A stretch of DNA of 62,972 nt, taken from NCBI GenBank assembly GCA_964458655.1, contig CAYWJT010000005.1:1-62972 (forward strand), written 5' to 3'. Within the stretch, counting starts at the first letter, position 1, and every line of letters begins with the position of its first letter. Below the pieces are notes generated by a model. The model was given only the letters and a program-made list of their open reading frames with translations, was not told the DNA's origin and did not search any database. Of the stretch, positions 25,987-35,995 are shown piece after piece. Origin of the DNA: CAYWJT01 sp964458655. GTDB lineage: Bacteria; Acidobacteriota; Aminicenantia; Aminicenantales; Saccharicenantaceae. Both the position numbers and the translations under genes were made by a program.

Positions 25987-27527
25987 ATGGACGAAAGCAT
26001 CAGGCCGAGGGTCAGGTTCCTTTCGGACGAGGCCGCGGACGGGATAATCGACGAGGCCCTGGAGCTTCTGGAGACCGCCGGAGTCTTCATCGAGGACGAA
26101 ACCGCGCTCGGTCTCATCGAGGACGCCGGCCAGAGGGTCGACCGGCCGAGAAAGAGGGCGTTCATCGGCCGCGCCCTGGTCGAGGCCTGCCTNNNNNNNN
26201 NNGGACGATTCGCGGCAACTTCGGGATCACGGACAGGGTCTCCTTCCGCGCCCTGGTCGAGGCCTGCCTTAAGACCGCGCCTTCCGAGGTCAGGCTTTAC
26301 GGGCTTCGGGACGGAAAGGAATATCTCATCGGCGGCGACGGAGTCCATTTCGTCCCCGGCTCGGCGGCCGTCAGGCTCCTGGACCCGAAGACCATGAGGG
26401 AAAGAGAGCCGGTCACCTCCGACCTGGCCGACCTCTACAGGCTGGTCGAGACCCTGGAGCACATCGACCTCCAGAGCACGGCCCTCGTGAGCGCCGACGT
26501 GCCGCGCGAGGTCGCCGACTGCTACCGCCTCTACCTGGGCCTGCTCATCGCCTCCAAGCCTCTCATCACCGGCATCTTCAGGGCCGAAAGCCTGTCCGTG
26601 ATGCTCGAACTGCTGGAGGTCGCGAGGGGCGGCAGCGCGGCCCTCGAGGCCCGTCCGGCTGCGGTTTTCGACGCCTGCCCCTCCTCCCCGCTCCAGTGGA
26701 GCGGACTGACCGCCCGGAGCCTCGTCGAGTGCGCCCGGCGCGGCGTCCCCTCGGGGCTCGTGGCCATGGCCATGGCCGGGGCGACCTCTCCCGTGACCCT
26801 GGCCGGCACCCTGGTCCAGCACGCGGCCGAGAACCTGGCCGGCCTCGTCATCGCCCAGCTGGCCCGGCCCGGCGCGCCGGTCATCTTCGGCGGCTCTTCG
26901 GCCGTCTTCGACATGCACAATGGCACGGCGCCCCTGGGGGCGGTCGAGACCCAGATGCTGGCCTGCGCCAACTCCCAAGTCGGCAAGCGCCTCAACCTGC
27001 CCACCCATTATTACATCGGCCTCAGCGACTCCAAGCTCGTGGACTGCCAGGCCGGCCTGGAAACGGCCGCCGGAGCGGTTTTGGCGGGCCTGGCCGGCAT
27101 CAACATCGTCTCCGGGCCGGGCATGCTCGACCTGGAGAGCACCCAGAGCCTGGAAAAACTCGTGATAGACAACGACATCTGCGGGCACGTCCGCAGGCTC
27201 CTCGCCGGGGTCGCGCTCCGCGAAAGGCCGCTCGCCCTGCATCTTTTCGGGCCCGGGATCGCTCCCCAGGAGTTCCTGACCTCTGCCCACACACGGCAAT
27301 GGCACCGGTCGGAGCAACACCCGAGCGCGATCATCGACCGCGACGTTTACGGCACCTGGCTGAACGCGGGAGGCAAGGACGCTTTCCGCAGGGCCCGGGA
27401 AGAGGCGGCCAGAAGGCTGGCCGCGTATCGGGGGCCAGGGATGGAACCCGACAAGGCCCGCGAGCTCGGCAGGATCATGGCGGCCTACGCCCGGCAGAAC
27501 GGTTGCGAGGCCCTCCCCCGCCTGTAA
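25987..27527 (+). CDS. MttB-family (trimethylamine methyltransferase-like) protein, interrupted by an assembly gap
   Basis: Two reading frames meet at the N gap: 25987-26192 before it and the frame through 26205 to 27527 after it. Deleting 26193-26269 joins them into one ORF of 487 residues, the usual MttB length. Family features include LDPKTMREREPVTSDLADLYRL, GATSPVTLAGTLVQHAAENLAGLVIAQL and SDSKLVDCQAGLE. No in-frame TAG is present, so this is a non-pyrrolysine homologue (COG5598), a group that includes glycine betaine methyltransferases. No corrinoid protein or activase gene is adjacent. The methyl donor is unknown. The frame break is probably an assembly error, not a mutation. Confidence 0.8.
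26169..26269 (+). repeat. 24-base exact direct repeat flanking the scaffold gap
   Basis: Bases 26169-26192 recur exactly at 26246-26269, on either side of the ten Ns. Both copies encode RALVEACL in the MttB gene. Such a repeat at a scaffold junction is the mark of two contig ends that overlap but were not merged. Confidence 0.85.
26193..26202. other. Scaffold gap of ten Ns
   Basis: An arbitrary-length placeholder inside the MttB-family gene. The coding frame after it does not match the frame before it unless the adjoining duplicated segment is removed. Confidence 0.98.
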
Positions 27528-27564
27528 GTCCCGCCGCAGGTCGGGCAAACGTTTTTCGAGCCGC

Positions 27565-27593
27565 TTGAAAGCCGCCGACGGTTCATCTATAAT
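27565..27593 (+). promoter_or_regulatory. Promoter of fusA
   Basis: TTGAAA, 17 bases, perfect TATAAT, giving a leader of about 98 bases with no recognised regulatory RNA. Confidence 0.65.
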
Positions 27594-27697
27594 AGTGACT
27601 CGCCCGCTGTTCCAGGGAATAAAACCCCGCCTTTAAAGGTCGGCTTCCCTTCCCAGGATAAGGCGGACCGGCACGCCCGGCGAAGGTACGCAAGGCC

Positions 27698-29773
<2,076 letters not shown>

Positions 29774-29786
29774 AGGAGAGGCGGCC

Positions 29787-30518
29787 ATGACGACATCGAT
29801 CAGGGAAGAGCTGACCAGGCGGAGCCCGCTCCGGCTGCTGGACAGGTCGCTCGCGGGAGGCCCCGGCCCGGGCTCGGTCTGCGTCCTGGCCTCGCCCAAG
29901 GGCGTGGGCAAGACGGCCTGTCTGGTCCACATCGCCGCCGACAGGCTCATCCAGGACCGGCCGGTCATCCACGTCTCCTACGCCGACCGCGTCGACTACA
30001 TCATCACCTGGTACGAGGACATCTTCAAGGAGCTGGCCGCCCTGCCCGGGATGAAGGCGGCCTCCGAGATCTACGACGACATCATCCGCAACCGCGTGAT
30101 CATGAACTTCAGGCAGGACGGGACGCGCACCGAACAGGTGCTGAAAAGCGTCGAGGCCATGATCGTCCACGGCCGGATCGCGGCCGACACGGTCGTCGTC
30201 GACGGCCTCGACTTCAGCCGGGCCACGCCCGCGGAGCTCGTCCTGTTCAAGGAGTTCGCCGGCCGGGTCGGGGCCCGGATCTGGTTCAGCGCCTCGCTCC
30301 GGGGCGAAGGCCCGCTCTACGACGAACGCGGCGTCCCCTGCCTCCTCCGGGACTTCCTGGACGTGATCGACGTCCTGCTCACCCTCCAGCACCACGGCGA
30401 CCACGTGCATCTCACGCTGGTCAAGGACCGCGACAGGCTCGCGGCCCGGAACCTGCGGCTGCGGCTCGACCCCCGCTCCCTGCTCATCGTCAAGGATACT
30501 GCCCGGCCCGAGGCCTGA
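29787..30518 (+). CDS. RecA/KaiC-like P-loop ATPase of unknown role
   Basis: 243 residues. The Walker A is atypical, ASPKGVGKT (35-43), and the Walker B is TVVVDGLDF. The layout resembles RecA/RAD55-like single-domain ATPases. It has no DNA-binding or membrane region. RBS GGAGAGG precedes the ATG and it follows fusA closely, so both are probably cotranscribed; a link to translation is only inferred from that. I do not recognise a named family. Confidence 0.6.
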   Translation: MTTSIREELTRRSPLRLLDRSLAGGPGPGSVCVLASPKGVGKTACLVHIAADRLIQDRPVIHVSYADRVDYIITWYEDIFKELAALPGMKAASEIYDDIIRNRVIMNFRQDGTRTEQVLKSVEAMIVHGRIAADTVVVDGLDFSRATPAELVLFKEFAGRVGARIWFSASLRGEGPLYDERGVPCLLRDFLDVIDVLLTLQHHGDHVHLTLVKDRDRLAARNLRLRLDPRSLLIVKDTARPEA

Positions 30519-30575
30519 AGCCGCGCCGGCGTTCTGATCTCCGGATAGAAGCTGCGCAGGCTCAAGTAATTCCTG

Positions 30576-30605
30576 TTGACAATACCATTTATTTCTTTCT
30601 ACTTT
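30576..30605 (+). promoter_or_regulatory. Promoter of the propeller-micropeptide pair
   Basis: TTGACA, 18 bases, TACTTT; the start codon is 18 bases further. It lies at the start of the AT-richer island. Confidence 0.5.
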
Positions 30606-30623
30606 ATATCCGTGACCGGATTT

Positions 30624-31697
30624 ATGAAGTTAAGGGCCATTATCATTGTGCTTGCAGCCGTCGCATCAGCAGCCGGCCTGATCGATGCAAGGACGCATTT
30701 CAATAAAAGTTCACCTCCTCCCGAAAAAAAACTTCGTCTTATCTTTTCTTTTCCCGAGGAAGACAATCGACAGACGACCCCCTTTTTATTTGACCCCACC
30801 GATATCTCAGCGGGCCCCCGCGGGGATATTTATATCAGCGACGCCCGGTCCAACTGCATATATAAGTATGACGCGGCCGGGGTATTCATAAGTCAAATCG
30901 GAAGACCGGGCCAGGGACCGGGGGAATTCAGCCTGCCTGCATCGATAACCTGCAGCAAACGGTTTGTTTACGCCCACGACTCAGGCAACCAGCGGGTCCA
31001 GCTTCTCGATTTTAAAGGAGAATATCAGACTTCCTTTAAGATTTTCAGGTCGAGCTCGAACTTCATCACTGAAGATGATATAACGTTGTACGCCATACGC
31101 TTTCTATTTCCCTTTAAAAGAGGCGAGGACAAGCTGGTTCTGGCCTTCTCTAAAACAGGTAACCTGATTTATGAATTCGGCGAGCCGATGGACTTCTCCC
31201 GGGACTTCTCCATCCTCAATCTTTGCAAGGCCGTTTTGCTCGGGGATGCCGACCTTCTTTTGGCCTTTACGTATCAACCGGTCATAAGAAAATATTCACG
31301 AAAAGGGAACCTCTTGGCCGAAAGCAAATTGGACGACGAATTTATACAAAAATTCAACCGAGAAAATGAGAAATACTTCGGCCAATCAAGGTATTTCGGC
31401 ATCATTCATGATGTTCAGGCTCGCGGAAGCAAAGCCTACTTATTGTCATCTCCCCATGTTTCCATCACAAGGATCTATGAAGTCGATGCCGATTTGAGAA
31501 TCACTTGCGTGTACTGGTACGATTTTAAGGAGATCGGGAAAAAGAACGCCGCCAGGGAATTCGCCGTCGGGGGACCGGACGACTCCCCCATATTCTATCT
31601 CCTGATGAACGGCAGTGAAGATAAGTGCGTCTTTGCTTTCGATACGCGTGAGCGGCCAGGCCATACAATTGAAAAGGAATCCTGCTGGTTCCCGTGA
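30624..31697 (+). CDS. Secreted 6-bladed beta-propeller protein
   Basis: 357 residues with a signal peptide (LRAIIIVLAAVASAAGLIDA). NHL-like blades are seen: DISAGPRGDIYISDARSNCI with YKYDAAGVFISQIG and GRPGQGPGEFSLPAS, then FVYAHDSGNQRVQLLDFKG. Base composition is clearly lower in G+C than its neighbours (about 37% in 31021-31080 against about 67% in the fusA gene), pointing to transfer or a distinct evolutionary regime. The next gene, a small cysteine-rich protein, overlaps its stop by GTGA. Proteins like this are frequent in Aminicenantes-type genomes and in Bacteroidetes, without a known function. Confidence 0.72.
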   Translation: MKLRAIIIVLAAVASAAGLIDARTHFNKSSPPPEKKLRLIFSFPEEDNRQTTPFLFDPTDISAGPRGDIYISDARSNCIYKYDAAGVFISQIGRPGQGPGEFSLPASITCSKRFVYAHDSGNQRVQLLDFKGEYQTSFKIFRSSSNFITEDDITLYAIRFLFPFKRGEDKLVLAFSKTGNLIYEFGEPMDFSRDFSILNLCKAVLLGDADLLLAFTYQPVIRKYSRKGNLLAESKLDDEFIQKFNRENEKYFGQSRYFGIIHDVQARGSKAYLLSSPHVSITRIYEVDADLRITCVYWYDFKEIGKKNAAREFAVGGPDDSPIFYLLMNGSEDKCVFAFDTRERPGHTIEKESCWFP

Positions 31698-31903
31698 CCA
31701 TTTCGGCCCTGCTGTGTGTCCTCGCTTTGGCTTCGACGAATCCGGCAGTCCACGAATGCAATCCCGCCCTTTGCTGGGGCAGCTGCGAGTGCGAGGGCAC
31801 CAGAGTCAGCTTGGGGGTAGGCGTATGCCCCTTTAAGTGCACTAACGAGGGTGAACCCGACTATATCTGCTGGGCCGAAAACGGACTGTGCTTGGACCTT
31901 TAA
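31694..31903 (+). CDS. Small secreted protein with eight cysteines
   Basis: 69 residues starting at a GTG that overlaps the stop of the propeller gene, so translation is probably coupled. A short hydrophobic leader (ISALLCVLALAS) is followed by a region with eight cysteines (C22, C27, C31, C33, C45, C49, C59, C66), enough for four disulfides or a metal cluster. There is no homology I can name. The arrangement recalls the NVEALA peptides that sit beside 6-bladed propeller genes in Bacteroidetes, but the NVEALA motif itself is absent here. Possibly a secreted effector or peptide matured or bound by the propeller. Confidence 0.6.
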   Translation: MTISALLCVLALASTNPAVHECNPALCWGSCECEGTRVSLGVGVCPFKCTNEGEPDYICWAENGLCLDL

Positions 31904-32212
31904 ACGCCGGCCGCTCCTTGCCGCTGGGCTGAAAGCGACTTGCCTCTAGACCCCTGGACCTTGCCCTGTAAAAGCGGTCTTCAGCGAGCCATGGTCGGTT
32001 TGTTTGCCAGTCCGGGCATATAAGGAGGATATGTCCACGGGATTCATGAACGCTTGCATTCCTGTTTCTATGTAAAAAAGCGCGGGAAGGGGAGGTCCGA
32101 CCTCCGTGCTTTTCGACCTAGAGACTGTACGCCTTTGACTCGCCGTCAAGGCTGTGGTATACACAATGCCCATGGAGTCCTGTTCCGGCTGAATCCTCCC
32201 GGGCCCGCCGCC
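31904..32212 (+). other. 309-base intergenic region before the HAD gene
   Basis: It holds the HAD promoter at 32135-32163 and AT-rich sequence continuing from the island. An AAGGAGG with ATGT at about 32022-32034 is followed by no meaningful ORF. No other feature seen. Confidence 0.5.
32135..32163 (+). promoter_or_regulatory. Promoter of the HAD phosphatase gene
   Basis: TTGACT, 17 bases, TATACA, about 50 bases before the likely start codon. Confidence 0.5.
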
Positions 32213-32866
32213 ATGGAAAAGCATCGTCTGGCGATCGTCGACCTCGACGGCACGCTGCTCAACGTCTACAGCGCTGAGACTTCCTTTTTTTTCTTCCTGG
32301 TCCGCACGGGACGCATCCCTCCAGCCAAGATGCTCGCCTCGATCGCTTCTTTCATCTGGGATATCGCCAGGAAAGGCTTCCGGACGGCGATCGCGACCAA
32401 CGCTTTTTTCCTGCGGGGCGAAAAGCCGGAGGATATCGCGGACTGGGCCCACGAGTTCGGCCGGCACTTCCTCGACCACGCCGTGCCCTCATCCCTCAGG
32501 GAGAAGATCAGGGACATCAAACTCAAGGGCTGCCGGGTGGTCCTGCTGTCCGGCTCCCTCCAGGTGCTCGTGGACCAGCTCAAGGACCTGATTGGAGCGG
32601 ACCACCTTATCGGCGGGACGCTCGAGGTCGAGGCCGGCCGGTTCACCGGCAAGAAGACCGGCCTCCATCCCTTCGGCCGGGACAAGGTCTCGGTCCTCTT
32701 CGAACGGATAGCCCCGGAGAGCGTCGACTGGGAGGGCTCGTGGGCCCTGGCCGACCGCTATTCGGACCTGCCCGTACTGGAACTCGTGGGCCACCCGGTC
32801 GCGGTCAACCCCGACAGACGGCTGAGGAAACTCGCGAGGGAGAGGGGCTGGGAGGTCATGGGCTGA
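32213..32866 (+). CDS. HAD-IB family phosphatase
   Basis: 217 residues. HAD motif I DLDGT (nucleophile Asp10, Asp12), motif II Ser in VLLSGS (S113), Lys158 in GRDKVS and the acidic motif D181-RYSD-185 are all present, with a helical cap of about 80 residues, as in SerB/phosphatidylglycerophosphatase-like enzymes. It dephosphorylates a small molecule or lipid phosphate. A longer reading from 32054 lacks a ribosome binding site and contains the promoter, so the internal ATG is preferred although its own RBS is poor. Confidence 0.75.
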   Translation: MEKHRLAIVDLDGTLLNVYSAETSFFFFLVRTGRIPPAKMLASIASFIWDIARKGFRTAIATNAFFLRGEKPEDIADWAHEFGRHFLDHAVPSSLREKIRDIKLKGCRVVLLSGSLQVLVDQLKDLIGADHLIGGTLEVEAGRFTGKKTGLHPFGRDKVSVLFERIAPESVDWEGSWALADRYSDLPVLELVGHPVAVNPDRRLRKLARERGWEVMG

Positions 32867-32885
32867 GACCGCGGACGTCGGCGCC

Positions 32886-34529
32886 CTAAAAGACGTATCT
32901 CAAGCCTACGAACGTCCGGTATTCCGCGCCTCTGACGCTGACTTCCTTGATCCGGCCCCAGCGTCTTACGGCCTCATGGGTGAGGAAAAGCTCGAGCGGC
33001 GATGCAGGGATGCGCCAAGAAGCGGAAGCCTGCAGGCGCGTCCGGGAATCGTCCAAGTCGCAGTCGTCGCTGATGTCCGCCTGGAAGCGGTCCCGGCCGT
33101 CGAGCGAATCCCACCGGCCGTAGGACGCCAGTCCAGCTAGGCGCACGTTCCGCCAGACGAGCTCGGTCCGGGCCGAGACAGTCCCGCCCAGGCCGTAGTA
33201 GTAACCGTAGTAAAGGACCGTGGTTTTCATGCCCGCGATGTCATGGTCCCGGGAGTACTCGTTCAGGGCGAAGGCGTTTACCAGGCTGAAGTCGAGGTAG
33301 GCTTCAAAGACCGACCTGAGCCTGAACCCCCGGCCGAAAAGCGTCCAGTCCAGGACCGGGCCGGCCGCGTGCACCACCGAAAGCTTGTCCCGGAAGTTGC
33401 GCGGCAGTTCCAGGTGGAGCTTCTCGATCTCGCCGACTTTGACCAGGCTGAAATCATAGAGCTCGACCGGCCGCTTCTTGAAATAGCTCAGGGCCGAACC
33501 CATGCCGATGAAGAGGGCGTGGCCGCGGCCGGACTCGTCCACCGACTGGGTGAACCGGCCCCAGGGCCTGGCCTCGAACAGCAGGTTGGTCTCCTGGGCA
33601 TGGCCCTCGTCCATGGCCAGGTCGACGATTATGGCCGTGGAATAGACGTCCTTTATGGTCCTGGCCAGGCTGGCGCTCCGGCCGTATTCGGGAACGTTGA
33701 CGACCTCGGTCTTGAGCTGGTAATAGGTCTGGAACTCGGGGCCCGCCGTTTTCTTGACCGAGCGGCCGCCGGCCGACAGGCTGAACTCGTGCCAGTCGCT
33801 GAAGGCGTAGGCGTCTTTGGGCACCTTCTTGCGGTCGAGCCAGCGGTTGAGCTTGAGGAGCGGGTTCACGAAGCTCAATGCCCGTAGGACCGGGCTCGCG
33901 CTCCCGGCCAGCGCGCGCGAGAACTGGTGCCAGGCCTCGCCGACCGGGAAACCGCCTATGCCTGTGAAAGCGAGGTCGTTGAGCGAGATGACCTCGCGCC
34001 ATTCGGCGACGTATTCCCACCACAACGCGCCGAACATGGACACGCCCCACGATTCGAGCCAGCTCAGGTTGTTGGCTCGGGCGCACTCGTAGTAAACGGC
34101 GCCGGCCACCGAGTGGCTCCAGTTCAGCTTGAAATCGTTGGAATCGAAGCGCAGGGCTTCCGTGGTGAAGAACCGCCTCGCTTGGTCCTTCCAGGTCAGG
34201 CGGTACTGCCAGTCCTCGATGAACTTGCTGTATTTTCTCCAGTAATCGACCTGGGAGACCATCATGAAGGAGGAGAACTCGATGGCCGCCCGGCCCCAGT
34301 GCTTTTTCAGTCCGGCGGGCTTGAGGGCCGGTTCGCTCCGGGCCGGCTGCCCTTCCTGTTCCCTGTCATGCGCAGAACCGCCGCCCTGATATTGAGCGAG
34401 CGAGAAGCACAGGGCTTCGTTGACGGAGGCGGCGCCGGCCTCCTGAGCGTATGAGAACGAGAAGGCGGCCGCAAAGAACGCGGCCAGAAAAATCGGCCCG
34501 ACATTATTTTTCAAGCTTCTTCCGCTCAT
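32886..34529 (-). CDS. DUF3943 family outer-membrane-type protein
   Basis: 547 residues with a signal peptide (PIFLAAFFAAAFSFSYA). The middle part matches DUF3943 as I know it (NWSHSVAGAVYYECARANN, SWGVSMFGALWWEYVAEWREVISLNDL, GGFPVGEAWHQFSR). The C-terminal half alternates as in beta-strands and ends in RTFVGLRYVF, a terminal Phe typical of proteins inserted by BamA. Function unknown. Divergent from the M16 operon, with facing promoters. Confidence 0.72.
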   Translation of the reverse strand: MSGRSLKNNVGPIFLAAFFAAAFSFSYAQEAGAASVNEALCFSLAQYQGGGSAHDREQEGQPARSEPALKPAGLKKHWGRAAIEFSSFMMVSQVDYWRKYSKFIEDWQYRLTWKDQARRFFTTEALRFDSNDFKLNWSHSVAGAVYYECARANNLSWLESWGVSMFGALWWEYVAEWREVISLNDLAFTGIGGFPVGEAWHQFSRALAGSASPVLRALSFVNPLLKLNRWLDRKKVPKDAYAFSDWHEFSLSAGGRSVKKTAGPEFQTYYQLKTEVVNVPEYGRSASLARTIKDVYSTAIIVDLAMDEGHAQETNLLFEARPWGRFTQSVDESGRGHALFIGMGSALSYFKKRPVELYDFSLVKVGEIEKLHLELPRNFRDKLSVVHAAGPVLDWTLFGRGFRLRSVFEAYLDFSLVNAFALNEYSRDHDIAGMKTTVLYYGYYYGLGGTVSARTELVWRNVRLAGLASYGRWDSLDGRDRFQADISDDCDLDDSRTRLQASASWRIPASPLELFLTHEAVRRWGRIKEVSVRGAEYRTFVGLRYVF

Positions 34530-34573
34530 CCCGTTCCGCTTCGCATCCGTTTTCCGGCCGTTATTAAAGCGAT

Positions 34574-34602
34574 AGGATAGTATTTTCGCGGCCGGGCGTC
34601 AA
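34574..34602 (-). promoter_or_regulatory. Promoter of the DUF3943 gene
   Basis: On the minus strand TTGACG, 17 bases, TATCCT. It stands back to back with the M16 promoter, their -35 boxes 8 bases apart. Confidence 0.45.
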
Positions 34603-34610
34603 ATAAGCTG

Positions 34611-34639
34611 TTGAGTCGGCTCTTGCCCTGTGGGATAAT
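34611..34639 (+). promoter_or_regulatory. Promoter of the M16 peptidase operon
   Basis: TTGAGT, 17 bases, GATAAT; the start codon is 31 bases further on. Confidence 0.5.
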
Positions 34640-34669
34640 GCTTTTTCATCCCGGCGAGGAGGTCGGCCC

Positions 34670-35995
34670 GTGAAGAAAAAGACCTGGGCAGCATTGGTTT
34701 TCCTGGCGGCGTGCCTCATCCCGTTCCAGGCCGCTTTCAAGAAGGAAGACGTCAGGGTCCATACCCTGGACAACGGCCTCAAGGTCCTGCTCGTCGAGGA
34801 CCACAACATCCCGAACGTCGCGCTCTACACCTTCTTCCGCGTGGGCTCGCGCAACGAGCGGCCCGGCCTGACCGGCGTCTCCCACTTCATCGAGCACATG
34901 ATGTTCAACGGCACGCCCAAGATCGGGCCCGGCGAGTTCGACCGCCGCATGGAATTCCTGGGCGGCTCGAACAACGCCTACACCGACATGGACCTTACGG
35001 CCTACACCGACTGGTTCCCGGCCCGGGCCCTGGAGGCCATGATCGAGATGGAGGCCGACCGCATGCAGGGCCTGGCCTTCGACCCGGAGGTCTTCGAGTC
35101 CGAACGCGGCGTGGTCGCCTCCGAGCGCCGGCTCTCGGTCGAGAACAACAACGAGGCCATCCTCAGCGAGAACGTCCAGGCCACGGCCATCATGGCCCAC
35201 CCTTACCACTGGGACGTCATCGGCTGGATGAGCGACATCCTCGGCTGGCGACGCGACGAGGTCGCGGCCTACTACAGGACCTACTATGCTCCCAACAACG
35301 CTGTCCTCATACTGGTCGGCGACTTCGAGCCGACAGCCGCGCTGGAACTCATAAAGAAACACTACGGGCCTATCAAGCCCTCGCCGCCCCCGCCGCCGGT
35401 AACGACCGCCGAGCCTCCCCAGATGGGGCTGAAGACCGTGGCCATCAAGAAAGATGCCCAGACGCCGTCCTACATGGCCGTCTGGCACGTGCCCCAGGTG
35501 AGCGACCCGGACTTCCCGGCCCTGGCCGTCCTGGAAAAGCCTCTCCTCGAGGGCGAGAGCAGCCGGCTCTACAGGCGGCTCGTCCGCGACGAGCAGCTGG
35601 CCATCATGGTCGGCGGAGGCGTCAAGGAATCCATCGATCCCTACCTGTTCTCGGTCTTCGTCAAACCCAAGCCCGGGGCCGACCTCGACCGCATCGACCG
35701 CGTCATCGAGGAGGAGCTCGAAAAGGTCAAGTCCGAGGGCATCACCGACAAGGAACGGGAAAAGGCCCTGAACATCCTGCGCATGAGCTTCTTCTCGAGC
35801 CTCCAGACCATCGCCGGCCGGGCCGACCAGCTCGGACAAGCCGAGATCTTCTACGGCGACTACGGCAAGCTGTTCACCATCATGGATACCTACGCGGCCG
35901 TGACGCCCGAACGGGTCAAGGAAGCGGCCCGGAAGTATTTCGTCGAGAACAACAAGACCGTCGGCAAGCTCATCCCGGCCGGAGGTGAAAAATGA
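34670..35995 (+). CDS. M16 family zinc peptidase, active subunit
   Basis: 441 residues from a GTG start preceded by GAGGAGG. A signal peptide (TWAALVFLAACLIPFQAAF) is followed by an M16 domain with the inverted zinc motif HFIEH (H72, E75, H76), the third ligand Glu about 80 residues later in the NNEAILSENVQAT helix, and the second homologous domain (M16_C). Periplasmic proteases of this kind (PqqL, YmxG, FusC-like) digest peptides inside a clamshell chamber. Translationally coupled by ATGA to a motif-less partner, the usual two-subunit arrangement. Confidence 0.9.
   Translation: MKKKTWAALVFLAACLIPFQAAFKKEDVRVHTLDNGLKVLLVEDHNIPNVALYTFFRVGSRNERPGLTGVSHFIEHMMFNGTPKIGPGEFDRRMEFLGGSNNAYTDMDLTAYTDWFPARALEAMIEMEADRMQGLAFDPEVFESERGVVASERRLSVENNNEAILSENVQATAIMAHPYHWDVIGWMSDILGWRRDEVAAYYRTYYAPNNAVLILVGDFEPTAALELIKKHYGPIKPSPPPPPVTTAEPPQMGLKTVAIKKDAQTPSYMAVWHVPQVSDPDFPALAVLEKPLLEGESSRLYRRLVRDEQLAIMVGGGVKESIDPYLFSVFVKPKPGADLDRIDRVIEEELEKVKSEGITDKEREKALNILRMSFFSSLQTIAGRADQLGQAEIFYGDYGKLFTIMDTYAAVTPERVKEAARKYFVENNKTVGKLIPAGGEK

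Noticed and set aside
25987..27527. Pyrrolysine-containing methyltransferase
   Set aside because: There is no in-frame TAG in the reconstructed gene, and the region where pyrrolysine would lie is an ordinary sequence.
25987..27527. True pseudogene at the MttB locus
   Set aside because: The frame break coincides with the N gap and a 24-base duplicated contig end, which explain it fully.
31946..32479. 177-residue minus-strand ORF around the HAD gene
   Set aside because: It opposes the start of a HAD gene with intact motifs and has no ribosome binding site or homology.
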